This document shows positions 6,947 to 14,181 of a stretch of 34,116 nucleotides of DNA, in pieces. Within the stretch, counting starts at the first letter, position 1. Each line of letters begins with the position of its first letter. Below the pieces are notes generated by a model, which saw only the letters and a program-made list of their open reading frames with translations, was not told the origin of the DNA and did not search any database. The position numbers and the translations under genes are program-made. The DNA lies in assembly GCA_964654945.1 (NCBI GenBank), contig CAZZLN010000015.1, positions 1 to 34,116 of the forward strand. The letters run 5' to 3'. This DNA is from HGM11788 sp964654945. Lineage in GTDB: Bacteria; Bacillota; Clostridia; Lachnospirales; CAG-274.

Positions 6947-8020
6947 GTGAAGAAAAAGGGAAATGCTATCTGTATAATACTTGTTTTTGTAATTTTGATA
7001 TTGTTTGGTGCATTCAAATATTATGAAAATTCTGTAAGTGAAGAAAATAAAGCTGAGCTTGATATGTTAAGACACCAATATGCTGAAGAAATAAAAGCCG
7101 AGGAACAGGCAAGAGCTGAAAAAGAGGCTCATTATCAGGCTATTAGGGAGGACATACCGGGAATAGTATGCTGGGGAGATGATATGGTATACGGTAAGGG
7201 AGGCATCGAAAAGTCATTTCCTTATGTTCTTGAAAATCTCCTTGAAGATAATGAATATCAGTTGCCTGTGTTCAATATGGGTGTATCCGGAGAAAGTACT
7301 CTTACTGTACTTGGCAGACAAGGAGCTATTCCTTATATAGTTGATGAATTTACAATAGAAAATAACGGCAATCTTTCAGATGTATCTGTAGTTTCTTCTT
7401 ATAAGGGAGAAGAAGTAAATCCTCTTTTAAGAAAGAAAAATCCGGGTATCAATCCTTGCAGCATTAATGGTGTAGAGGGTACTCTTTACGGACTTGTGCT
7501 TTCTGCGGATTTAGATAAGATAGACACATTCTATTTTGCAGGAAGCGGAAACAGTGAAAAAATATATGTACCTAAAGGCACTGAAATAGTAACATCAGGA
7601 AATGATTATAAGGATTATATAAATATTCTTGCAATTGGAGAAAATGGCGGTTGGAGTGATAATTTAAGTCTTGTAGAACAAAATCAGAGATTTGTGGATT
7701 TCTTAAAGGGCAGTAAAAATGAAAACAGCTATTTAATTCTTGGTATGTCAAAGGGTTCAAAGGATGAAAATGCTGAGATTGAGGCTATGATGCAAAGTCA
7801 GTTTAAAGAACATTATATTAATATAAGAGAATATCTTTCAACTGATGCTATGACAGATTTAGGTCTTGAACCTACGGAAAAGGACAAAGAAATGATGGCA
7901 GAGGGCAGAGTGCCTGAAAGTCTTATGTTTGATGAAAATAATCTTAATGATAATGCCTATGATGCTGTTGGAAAATTAATTTATAATAAGCTTGTTGAAT
8001 ATAATTATATAAAGAAATAA
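6947..8020 (+). CDS. Membrane-anchored SGNH-hydrolase-like protein, catalytic residues replaced
   Basis: The 357-residue protein has one N-terminal membrane helix (about residues 6-24), a charged coiled-coil-like linker to residue 66, then a domain that reads like SGNH/GDSL hydrolases. Block I is IVCWGDDMVYG (normally GDSLTYG), block II MGVSGEST, block III IGENGGW, and the terminal block DENNLND (normally DxxHxN). The nucleophile Ser is therefore Asp and the catalytic His is Asn. All other landmarks are kept, so it is probably folded but not a classical esterase; it may bind a surface glycan. The start is a GTG at 6947 preceded by AAAGGAGGGG. A terminator follows at 8031-8070. The SGNH assignment is by motif order and is moderately secure. 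Confidence 0.65.
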   Translation: MKKKGNAICIILVFVILILFGAFKYYENSVSEENKAELDMLRHQYAEEIKAEEQARAEKEAHYQAIREDIPGIVCWGDDMVYGKGGIEKSFPYVLENLLEDNEYQLPVFNMGVSGESTLTVLGRQGAIPYIVDEFTIENNGNLSDVSVVSSYKGEEVNPLLRKKNPGINPCSINGVEGTLYGLVLSADLDKIDTFYFAGSGNSEKIYVPKGTEIVTSGNDYKDYINILAIGENGGWSDNLSLVEQNQRFVDFLKGSKNENSYLILGMSKGSKDENAEIEAMMQSQFKEHYINIREYLSTDAMTDLGLEPTEKDKEMMAEGRVPESLMFDENNLNDNAYDAVGKLIYNKLVEYNYIKK

Positions 8021-8030
8021 TACATAATAT

Positions 8031-8070
8031 AAAAACCTGTGGTAAAAATATTAAAAGCCACAGGTTTTTT
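8031..8070 (+). terminator. Rho-independent terminator after the SGNH-like gene
   Basis: AACCTGTGG and CCACAGGTT form a 9-bp stem, flanked by A and T runs, with a 15-nt loop. It lies between the SGNH-like gene and the dehydrogenase, whose ribosome site begins about 10 nt later. Confidence 0.75.
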
Positions 8071-8092
8071 ATATTGTAAAAGGAGAAAAAAT

Positions 8093-9616
8093 ATGAAATT
8101 AAATTATGATGGAATAAAACATAAAAATGATTATGAAAATATAGGAATAAAGCTGCCTGCATATGATGCTGAAAAAATAGCCGAAAATACTAAAAAATCT
8201 CCCGTATGGCTACATTTTGGAGCAGGGAATATATTTAGAATTTTTATAGGCGGTATTGCTCATAAGCTTATTGAAAAAGATGAAATTGATAAGGGTATAG
8301 TCTGTGTTGAAACATTTGATTTTGATGTTATAGAAAAAATATATAAGCCCTTTGACAATCTTGTTCTTTCAGTAACATTAAAAAATGACGGCACAACAGA
8401 CAAATATGTTATTGGTTCTCTTTCAGAAGCTCTCAGAGCAGACAAGGATATTGAAAGATTAAAAGAAATTTTCAGAAATCCTGAACTTCAAATTGTTTCA
8501 TTTACTATTACGGAAAAAGGTTATACGGATAATGAAAATTCAGCTATGGGAATTTTATGTTCTCTGCTTTATGAAAGATATAAAAAAAACAAAGCTCCTG
8601 TTGCAGTTGTGTCTATGGATAACTGTTCACATAATGGTCAAAGGCTTATGAACTCAGTTATTGCAATTGCTGAAAGAAAATCAGACAAGGACTTTGTTGA
8701 TTATTTAAAAAATGAAAATTTTGTGTCATTTCCTTGGACAATGATTGATAAAATTACTCCAAGACCATCAGAAATAATTGCCGCAGAGCTTGAAAAATCA
8801 GGTGTTGAAAATATGTTGCCTGTTGTAACATCTAAAAAAACTTATATTGCACCTTTTGTAAATGCAGAGGAAGCAGAGTATCTTATCATAGAAGATAAAT
8901 TTCCTAATGGCAGACCTCCTTTTGAAAAAGCAGGAGTTTATATGACAGACAGAGATACCGTAAACAAGGTTGAAAGAATGAAAGTTACCACCTGTCTTAA
9001 TCCTTTGCATACAGCTCTTGCAGTTTATGGCTGTCTTCTTGGATACACCTTAATTGCTGATGAAATGAAAGATAAGGAACTTAGAAAGCTTGTGGAGCAA
9101 ATTGGTTTTGCAGAGGGTATGCCTGTTGTTACTGACCCTGTAATAATATCCCCTAAAAAATTTGCAGATGAGGTTTTAAATGAAAGAATGTCAAATCCTT
9201 TTATGCCTGATTCTCCTCAGAGAATTGCAACTGATACTTCACAAAAGGTTGGTATACGTTTTGGAGAAACAATAAAGTCTTATGTTGAAAAATATGGTGA
9301 TGCAAAAAAACTTGTATTTATACCCCTTGCTATAGCAGGCTGGTGCAGGTATCTTCTTGGTATAGATGATAATGGCAATGAATTTGAGCCTTCATCTGAT
9401 CCTATGTTAGATGAGCTTAGAGAAAAACTAAAGGGTATAAAAATAGGGGAGCAGGAAACCTTTAAAAATAAGCTTAAACCTATTTTATCTGATAAAAATA
9501 TATTTGGCATTGATTTGTATTTGGCAGGTATAGGTAATAAAATTGAAAAAATGTTTTCAGAGCTTGCATCCGGAAAGGGTGCAGTTAGAAATACACTTAA
9601 AAAATATCTTGACTAA
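8093..9616 (+). CDS. uxuB: Mannitol dehydrogenase family oxidoreductase, probably fructuronate reductase
   Basis: NAD-dependent long-chain polyol dehydrogenase family; in Clostridia this branch usually reduces D-fructuronate to D-mannonate in glucuronate/pectin breakdown. The 507-residue protein has the N-terminal nucleotide loop HFGAGNIFR near residue 41 and the catalytic lysine block KVTTCLNPLH, which carries the family's K-x-N-x-x-H pattern. The ATG at 8093 follows AAGGAG; the earlier in-frame GTG at 8039 lies inside the preceding terminator. The gene ends 17 nt before an assembly gap, and its last 38 nt recur after the gap as an assembly duplicate. Mannitol or tagaturonate specificity cannot be excluded; no other uronate genes are in the window. 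Confidence 0.8.
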   Translation: MKLNYDGIKHKNDYENIGIKLPAYDAEKIAENTKKSPVWLHFGAGNIFRIFIGGIAHKLIEKDEIDKGIVCVETFDFDVIEKIYKPFDNLVLSVTLKNDGTTDKYVIGSLSEALRADKDIERLKEIFRNPELQIVSFTITEKGYTDNENSAMGILCSLLYERYKKNKAPVAVVSMDNCSHNGQRLMNSVIAIAERKSDKDFVDYLKNENFVSFPWTMIDKITPRPSEIIAAELEKSGVENMLPVVTSKKTYIAPFVNAEEAEYLIIEDKFPNGRPPFEKAGVYMTDRDTVNKVERMKVTTCLNPLHTALAVYGCLLGYTLIADEMKDKELRKLVEQIGFAEGMPVVTDPVIISPKKFADEVLNERMSNPFMPDSPQRIATDTSQKVGIRFGETIKSYVEKYGDAKKLVFIPLAIAGWCRYLLGIDDNGNEFEPSSDPMLDELREKLKGIKIGEQETFKNKLKPILSDKNIFGIDLYLAGIGNKIEKMFSELASGKGAVRNTLKKYLD

Positions 9617-9633
9617 AACTTGATGAGATAGGC

Positions 9634-9733
9634 NNNNNNNNNNNNNNNNNNNNNNNNNNNNNNNNNNNNNNNNNNNNNNNNNNNNNNNNNNNNNNNNNNN
9701 NNNNNNNNNNNNNNNNNNNNNNNNNNNNNNNNN
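9634..9733. other. Assembly gap of 100 N
   Basis: Exactly 100 N. The 55 bases at 9579-9633 and 9734-9788 are identical, including the end of the dehydrogenase gene, so the duplicate after the gap is an unmerged contig overlap. Confidence 0.97.
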
Positions 9734-9788
9734 GTGCAGTTAGAAATACACTTAAAAAATATCTTGACTAAAACTTGATGAGATAGGC

Positions 9789-9975
9789 ATGTAGTTTAAC
9801 CAAGCAGGAAGTCCCCGCCTTTTCAGGTAGTTTTGCCCGGGGCAAAGCCTGCCTGGGGCAGTCGGACACCTTGCCGATACTTTTAGGCTCATAAGCTTTG
9901 CTTTGCAAGGTCTGCCCTATGGGCATCCCAATTTCTTTTGGGTTATAGGCGGGAGTTACTTACCTATCAGTAGGA
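9789..9975 (+). ncRNA. Structured RNA-like element, possibly derived from an IS200/IS605-type (TnpB/OrfB) end
   Basis: This stretch is clearly richer in G+C than its neighbours and has no coding frame. An outer stem CCGCCT/AGGCGG (about 9815-9820 with 9947-9952) encloses six hairpins: 9832-9846, 9849-9861, 9862-9877, 9896-9910, 9914-9924 and 9927-9942. One more (CCTA/TAGG) lies near 9963-9974. The segment AAGCAGGAAGTCCCCGCC with GGCGGGAGTTAC resembles the 3' stem of guide RNAs from IS605-family TnpB elements, and TTGAT/ATGA sits a few bases to its left. No transposase gene is near. The family assignment is an inference from memory; the multi-branched folding is seen directly. HEARO/IscB-type RNA is an alternative. 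Confidence 0.5.
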
Positions 9976-10079
9976 GTACGAATATCCTTGACTTATATAA
10001 TACAATTTTATTTTTTTAATTGATATTGTTATAATATAATGTTAAAATATAAATAATATTGTTGATTGAGAGGTTTGTT

Positions 10080-11438
10080 ATGAATTTACCGCAGAAATAT
10101 ACAGAAAAAATGAAAAAACTTCTTGGAAGTGATTTTGATAAATATATAGAAAGCTTTAATCAGCCAAGATTATATGGACTTAGAGCAAATACTCTTAAAA
10201 TATCTCCTGAAGATTTAAAAAACAGTGTAGACTGGGAACTTGAGAATATACCTTGGTGCAAGGAGGGCTTTTATTATGACGGAGAAAACATAAGACCTGC
10301 AAAGCATCCTTATTATGGAGCAGGATTATTTTATATACAGGAGCCTTCTGCAATGTCCACAGGTGCAGTACTTCCTGTTGAAGCCGGTGACAGAGTTATT
10401 GACCTTTGCGCAGCTCCCGGAGGCAAAAGCACACAGATTGCTGCAAAATTAAAGGGAAAGGGAGTTCTTGTGTCAAATGATATAAGTGCATCAAGGTGCA
10501 AGGCACTTCTTAAAAACATTGAAGTCAGCGGTGTTACCAATGCAATTATTACAAATGAAGACCCTAAAAATCTCGCTGAAAAATTTGAGGGATATTTTAA
10601 CAAAATTATTGTGGATGCACCTTGCAGCGGCGAGGGAATGTTTAGAAAAGACGAATCTGCCGTAAAAAGCTGGGAATCTCATAAAACAGAACTTTGCTGC
10701 GAGCTTCAGAGAAATATTTTAAAATCAGCAGCTAAAATGCTTTCAAATGATGGATATATTGCATATTCAACCTGTACCTTTGCACCTGAAGAAGATGAGG
10801 GTATGATACAGGAATTTTTAAATGAAAACGAAGATTTTGAAATTGTTGAAATAGATAAAAGCAGCGGTTTTGATGACGGACACCCTGAATGGATTGAAAA
10901 CGGCAGTGATGAGCTTAAAAAATGCGGAAGACTAATGCCATATAAAATAAAAGGTGAAGGGCATTTTCTCTGCCTTTTACATAAAAAAGGCAACTATATG
11001 GATTTTTACGCAAAAAAAGATAATGTTGCTGATAATAAAGCTCTTGCAGAATATTTTGATTTTATGAAAAAATATATGAATACTGAAATTAAAAATAATC
11101 TTGTGCTTCATAAAAACAGTTTATTTTGTGTGCCCGAATGTCTTGATTTAAGCGGTTTAAGAGTAATGAGAAGCGGTCTTTATATTGGAGATATTAAAAC
11201 AAAAAGATTTGAGCCAAGTCAGGCTTTTGCCATGACACTTAAAAAGGAAGATGCAAAAATAACAGTTGATTTTAATATTGATGATGAAAATTTAAAAAGG
11301 TATATGCGTGGTGAAAGCTTTAATGTTGACTGTTGTGACGGCTGGGCTTTAGTCTGTGTTAATTCTTATCCGATTGGCTGGGGAAAGGTGTTAAAAGGCA
11401 GACTTAAAAATAAATATTTGCCAAGCTGGATGAATTAA
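10080..11438 (+). CDS. rsmF: RsmF/RsmB-type rRNA (cytosine-C5)-methyltransferase
   Basis: SAM-dependent enzyme that methylates a cytosine at C5 in ribosomal RNA. The 452-residue protein has motif I DLCAAPGGKS (residues 108-117), motif IV DAPCSGEGMFRK (179-190) with catalytic Cys182, and motif VI STCTF (230-234) with Cys232, the two-cysteine arrangement of the NOP2/RsmB/RsmF family. The C-terminal third (about 290-452) fits the RsmF-type RNA-binding extension. The ATG at 10080 follows GAGAGGT. It is transcribed alone downstream of the structured RNA-like element. The exact target nucleotide cannot be read from the sequence. Confidence 0.88.
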   Translation: MNLPQKYTEKMKKLLGSDFDKYIESFNQPRLYGLRANTLKISPEDLKNSVDWELENIPWCKEGFYYDGENIRPAKHPYYGAGLFYIQEPSAMSTGAVLPVEAGDRVIDLCAAPGGKSTQIAAKLKGKGVLVSNDISASRCKALLKNIEVSGVTNAIITNEDPKNLAEKFEGYFNKIIVDAPCSGEGMFRKDESAVKSWESHKTELCCELQRNILKSAAKMLSNDGYIAYSTCTFAPEEDEGMIQEFLNENEDFEIVEIDKSSGFDDGHPEWIENGSDELKKCGRLMPYKIKGEGHFLCLLHKKGNYMDFYAKKDNVADNKALAEYFDFMKKYMNTEIKNNLVLHKNSLFCVPECLDLSGLRVMRSGLYIGDIKTKRFEPSQAFAMTLKKEDAKITVDFNIDDENLKRYMRGESFNVDCCDGWALVCVNSYPIGWGKVLKGRLKNKYLPSWMN

Positions 11439-11600
11439 TTTACGGGTTACTTCCGCCATAATACAATACGCAGGCATAAATTTAAAAATTTGACAAAAAG
11501 CCTTTATGCAGATTTTAAGTTTTTTAGCTTTGCAGGTGTCAAATTCCCGAATTTACATTTAATATTGCAATAAAAAATTTGTTTATTATAACATTTGCTA
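11439..11600. other. Gene-free spacer with inverted repeats
   Basis: No gene seen. AATTTGACA (11487-11495) and TGTCAAATT (11537-11545) form a perfect 9-bp inverted repeat with 41 nt between, and GCATAAA/TTTATGC lies partly nested. There is no clear terminator for the rRNA methyltransferase gene. Confidence 0.3.
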
Positions 11601-11629
11601 TTGAAAAATCTTCCCCATTGAGTTATAAT
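11601..11629 (+). promoter_or_regulatory. Promoter of the Nudix gene, TTGAAA-17-TATAAT
   Basis: The -35 at 11601-11606 and the -10 at 11624-11629 have ideal spacing. The predicted start near 11636 gives a leader of about 60 nt and rules out in-frame starts further upstream. Confidence 0.7.
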
Positions 11630-11676
11630 ATAATTAATTATTGTTATATTTGGGGATATTTTATTAGTAAAATGTT

Positions 11677-11696
11677 CCCCCTTACAGAACAGGGGG
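11677..11696 (+). promoter_or_regulatory. Hairpin that would sequester the Nudix ribosome site
   Basis: CCCCCT (11677-11682) pairs perfectly with AGGGGG (11691-11696) across an 8-nt loop. AGGGGG is the only Shine-Dalgarno-like sequence before the ATG at 11699, so the hairpin could hold translation off. No T run follows, so it is not a terminator. Confidence 0.4.
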
Positions 11697-11698
11697 TT

Positions 11699-12157
11699 AT
11701 GTCGTTGATTGACGCAGTAAGCTGCGGAGGCGTTGTAATCCATAATGGCAAGGTTCTGTTGCTTTATAAAAATCAAAATGGAAGATATATGGGTTGGGTG
11801 CTTCCAAAGGGTACTGTTGAAAGCGGAGAAACCTATAAGCAGACTGCCCTTAGAGAAGTAAAGGAGGAAACTGATTCTGATGCTGAAATAATAAAATATA
11901 TCGGCAAGACACAGTACACCTTTAAAGGTACTAACGATATAGTAAATAAAACTGTACATTGGTATCTTATGATTACAGATTCATTTAACTGCAAACCTCA
12001 GGCAGAAGAATTTTTTGCTGATGCAGGTTTTTATAAGCAACATGAGGCTTATTATCTCCTTAAATTTCATGATGAAAAACAGATTATGAGGAGAGCATTT
12101 TTGGAATACAATGAATACCGCAATAAAAAATTCAGATTTAAAAAACAATTTATCTAG
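11699..12157 (+). CDS. Nudix hydrolase
   Basis: Hydrolyses nucleoside diphosphates linked to another moiety; the substrate is unknown. The 152-residue protein carries a Nudix box from residue 38: G38, E44, then R52-E53 and E56-E57 as metal ligands. The glycine normally following EExx is Asp59, a tolerated variation. The strong promoter inside the longer open frame fixes the start downstream of about 11636; ATG 11699 is chosen, although it lies only 2 nt after AGGGGG. A TTG at 11705 would have better spacing and is a real alternative. A membrane protein gene follows after 12 nt, and both share a terminator. Confidence 0.82.
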   Translation: MSLIDAVSCGGVVIHNGKVLLLYKNQNGRYMGWVLPKGTVESGETYKQTALREVKEETDSDAEIIKYIGKTQYTFKGTNDIVNKTVHWYLMITDSFNCKPQAEEFFADAGFYKQHEAYYLLKFHDEKQIMRRAFLEYNEYRNKKFRFKKQFI

Positions 12158-12169
12158 GAGGCTTTAATT

Positions 12170-12469
12170 ATGAAAACAGATCTTTCAATTTATGAAATCA
12201 AACATTTACTCAAAAAATTTGAAAAACAAAATCGTGTTAAAACTATTATGATTATTGGCATAGGTGTTGCAGTTTTTGTAGCCGCTATTATCTACATTAT
12301 TTTAAAAGCAAAGAAAAAGGATTGTCCTTTATCTTATGACGGACTTGATATGGAAGATTTTGATGAGCTTGACGATCTTGATTATGATGATTACGATTTT
12401 GATGATTATGACGATGCAGAATATGAAGATGCTGATTTCGGTGATGAAGAAGAAGCTGAGGAAGAATAA
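12170..12469 (+). CDS. Small membrane protein with highly acidic C-terminal tail
   Basis: I do not recognise this 99-residue protein. It has a basic N terminus (residues 1-23), one membrane helix (about 24-46), a KAKKK stop-transfer signal, and a tail from residue 57 made almost wholly of Asp, Glu and Tyr. The positive-inside rule places both the KAKKK side and therefore the acidic tail in the cytoplasm if the N terminus is outside, but the basic N terminus makes the opposite also possible. It is translated from AGGAGG right after the Nudix gene. A role in cation binding or as an electrostatic tether is speculation. Confidence 0.7.
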   Translation: MKTDLSIYEIKHLLKKFEKQNRVKTIMIIGIGVAVFVAAIIYIILKAKKKDCPLSYDGLDMEDFDELDDLDYDDYDFDDYDDAEYEDADFGDEEEAEEE

Positions 12470-12479
12470 TATCATTTCA

Positions 12480-12502
12480 GGCTGCCTTTGTGCAGCCTTT
12501 TT
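12480..12502 (+). terminator. Rho-independent terminator after the Nudix operon
   Basis: GGCTGC (12480-12485) and GCAGCC (12492-12497) form a perfect stem with a 6-nt loop followed by five T residues. The next gene's ribosome site begins within 10 nt, so partial read-through could feed it. Confidence 0.8.
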
Positions 12503-12520
12503 AAAATAAGGAGGTAAATT

Positions 12521-13801
12521 ATGTTAAAAAGGGTTTCAGCATTAATGCTTTCCGCATTAATGACAATAAGCGGTATTGGTGCAGTAAATGTTATGGCTCA
12601 GAATAAAGCTAAAATATTTATTGCAGGTGATTCAACTGCCTGTATATACGAAAGTGATGACAATTATTCCGTAAAACGTGAGGGTTGGGGAATGGCTCTG
12701 CCTTATATGATTTATGAGGATAAGGCTGAAGTTGTTAATTTAGCTATGTCAGGAAGAAGCTCAAAAAGCTTTACTGTTGAAGAAAATTATCAGACACTCT
12801 TAAATGATATGGGTGAAGGTGATTATCTTATAATTCAGTTTGGTCACAATGATGCAAAGAAAACAAAACCCGAAGATTTGGAAAACAGGTACACATCTGA
12901 TGAGGGTGATAAGGATACTGACGGTTCTTTCAAAAATTCCCTTTATAAAAACTACATATTAAAAGCACAGGAGAAGGGTGCTGTTCCAATTCTTGTTACT
13001 CCTGTTTCAAGAAATGATTTTGATGAAAACGGTGTATGCAAGGATACTCACGGAAATTACGATGACTGTGTAAGGGAGCTTGCAGAAGAATTAAACATAA
13101 GCTGTGTAGACTTAACAAAGCTCACTTCTGATTTATATACAAGCCTTGGCAAAACTCAAACTAATATGCTTCACGCAATTTATAAAGATGCTGAAAAAGG
13201 TGCTTACGGTCATGACGATACACATTTTAACAAACTTGGAGCATTAACAGTAGCGGAACTTGCAAGGGGAGAATTTTTGAAAATTGACGGAATTAAAGAT
13301 TTAGTAAGACCGGCAAAAACCTATACACAAAACTTTACTAAAAACTATACAGTTACAAGAGCTGATTATGCAGTTACAATGGCAAGAATATTAAAGGCTG
13401 ATTCTGTTGAAAACGCTGACAATGTATTTAATGACGTTAAAGCTGATAATGAAAATGCAGGATATTTACAGGCTGCAAAAGATTTAGGAATTATAAAGGG
13501 TGATGACAAGAATAACTTTAATCCTGATTTGCCTCTTAAATTCGGCGATTTAGCTCTTATGACATACAGAACTATTAATATTGGCAAATCCGACAGCTAT
13601 TCATATAGTGATGAATTGACACAGGCAGTTTCTGCTCTTAAAGATGAATTTAAAGATGCAATTGTTGATGATGTTAAAAATGATGAGCTTATTGATATGG
13701 CATCTGCATTTTCAATGTATGTAAACGTATATGATTTAGTTACAGACAGCTCAAAAGTTGAAAAGATACAAACCGCTGATGAAATTGAAAAAGTTGAATA
13801 A
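12521..13801 (+). CDS. Rhamnogalacturonan acetylesterase-like SGNH hydrolase with SLH domain
   Basis: Secreted esterase expected to remove acetyl groups from pectic rhamnogalacturonan (CE12-like). The 426-residue protein has a signal peptide (cleavage near residue 26, VMA-QN). The catalytic blocks are intact: GDST with Ser38, SGRSS with Gly78, FGHND with Asn110, and HDDTHFN with Asp232/233 and His235. Residues about 278-355 form an S-layer homology region (TRADYAVTMARIL ... AAKDLGIIKGD) that would hold it on the cell wall. The tail 355-426 is acidic and not recognised. Together with the uronate-type dehydrogenase upstream this suggests pectin use. No promoter is evident beyond read-through of the terminator just upstream. 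Confidence 0.82.
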   Translation: MLKRVSALMLSALMTISGIGAVNVMAQNKAKIFIAGDSTACIYESDDNYSVKREGWGMALPYMIYEDKAEVVNLAMSGRSSKSFTVEENYQTLLNDMGEGDYLIIQFGHNDAKKTKPEDLENRYTSDEGDKDTDGSFKNSLYKNYILKAQEKGAVPILVTPVSRNDFDENGVCKDTHGNYDDCVRELAEELNISCVDLTKLTSDLYTSLGKTQTNMLHAIYKDAEKGAYGHDDTHFNKLGALTVAELARGEFLKIDGIKDLVRPAKTYTQNFTKNYTVTRADYAVTMARILKADSVENADNVFNDVKADNENAGYLQAAKDLGIIKGDDKNNFNPDLPLKFGDLALMTYRTINIGKSDSYSYSDELTQAVSALKDEFKDAIVDDVKNDELIDMASAFSMYVNVYDLVTDSSKVEKIQTADEIEKVE

Positions 13802-13909
13802 ATTTATAGGTGCTTTTTACAGCCCCTAATTTTCTGCGGTTTTCTGTAAATATTATAATAAAAGAAAGAAAACAGCTTTGGCTGTATAGACAATATAAAT
13901 TTAGCGCTT

Positions 13910-13940
13910 AAAAAAGCCTTGCAAACAGCAAGGCTTTTTT
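13910..13940 (+). terminator. Strong bidirectional-type terminator
   Basis: AAAAAAGCCTTGC pairs with GCAAGGCTTTTTT around a 5-nt loop. It lies about 110 nt after the esterase stop, at the left edge of the dispersed repeat copy at 13941-14060. Confidence 0.75.
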
Positions 13941-14060
13941 AGTGCCGATTTTTTGTTATGATAAGCTGCGAAATGTGAAATAAGCATATATATAAATATA
14001 AAATATAACTCACATCTGCAAATGCCGATGTGGGTTGTGTTAATTTGGGATTTTTTACAG
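13941..14060 (-). repeat. Dispersed repeat, degenerate copy (MITE-like)
   Basis: The segment matches the reverse complement of 32330-32440. A 19-base stretch in TTTTGTTATGATAAGC is identical, and TGGGTTGTGTTAATT plus the end GGGATTTTTTACAG also match. A central hairpin (arms about 14007-14016 and 14027-14036) is kept with a G-T wobble. The left terminal inverted repeat has been replaced by the terminator at 13910-13940. Confidence 0.65.
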
Positions 14061-14074
14061 ATTCCGTTTTTTAC

Positions 14075-14091
14075 TTTACAGCAATTTTACA
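14075..14091 (+). promoter_or_regulatory. Possible Pho box upstream of pstS
   Basis: Two TTTACA hexamers (14075-14080, 14086-14091) are spaced by 5 nt, an 11-bp period, as in Firmicute PhoP sites made of TT(A/T)ACA direct repeats. A third TTTACA at 14054 is 21 nt upstream, inside the end of the dispersed repeat. Sites lie about 45 nt before a TATAAT at 14135-14140. Confidence 0.4.
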
Positions 14092-14181
14092 AAGCTAAAA
14101 CCAAAAGCTGATAGAAGCACAGATATATTTTATATATAATTTTATTGTGATTAAAACAGAAGTGATAAAAAGGAGATCATT

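Noticed and set aside
9734..9771. Duplicated 3' fragment of the dehydrogenase gene
   Set aside because: It is part of an exact 55-base overlap across a 100-N gap, so it is a scaffolding artefact, not a pseudogene.
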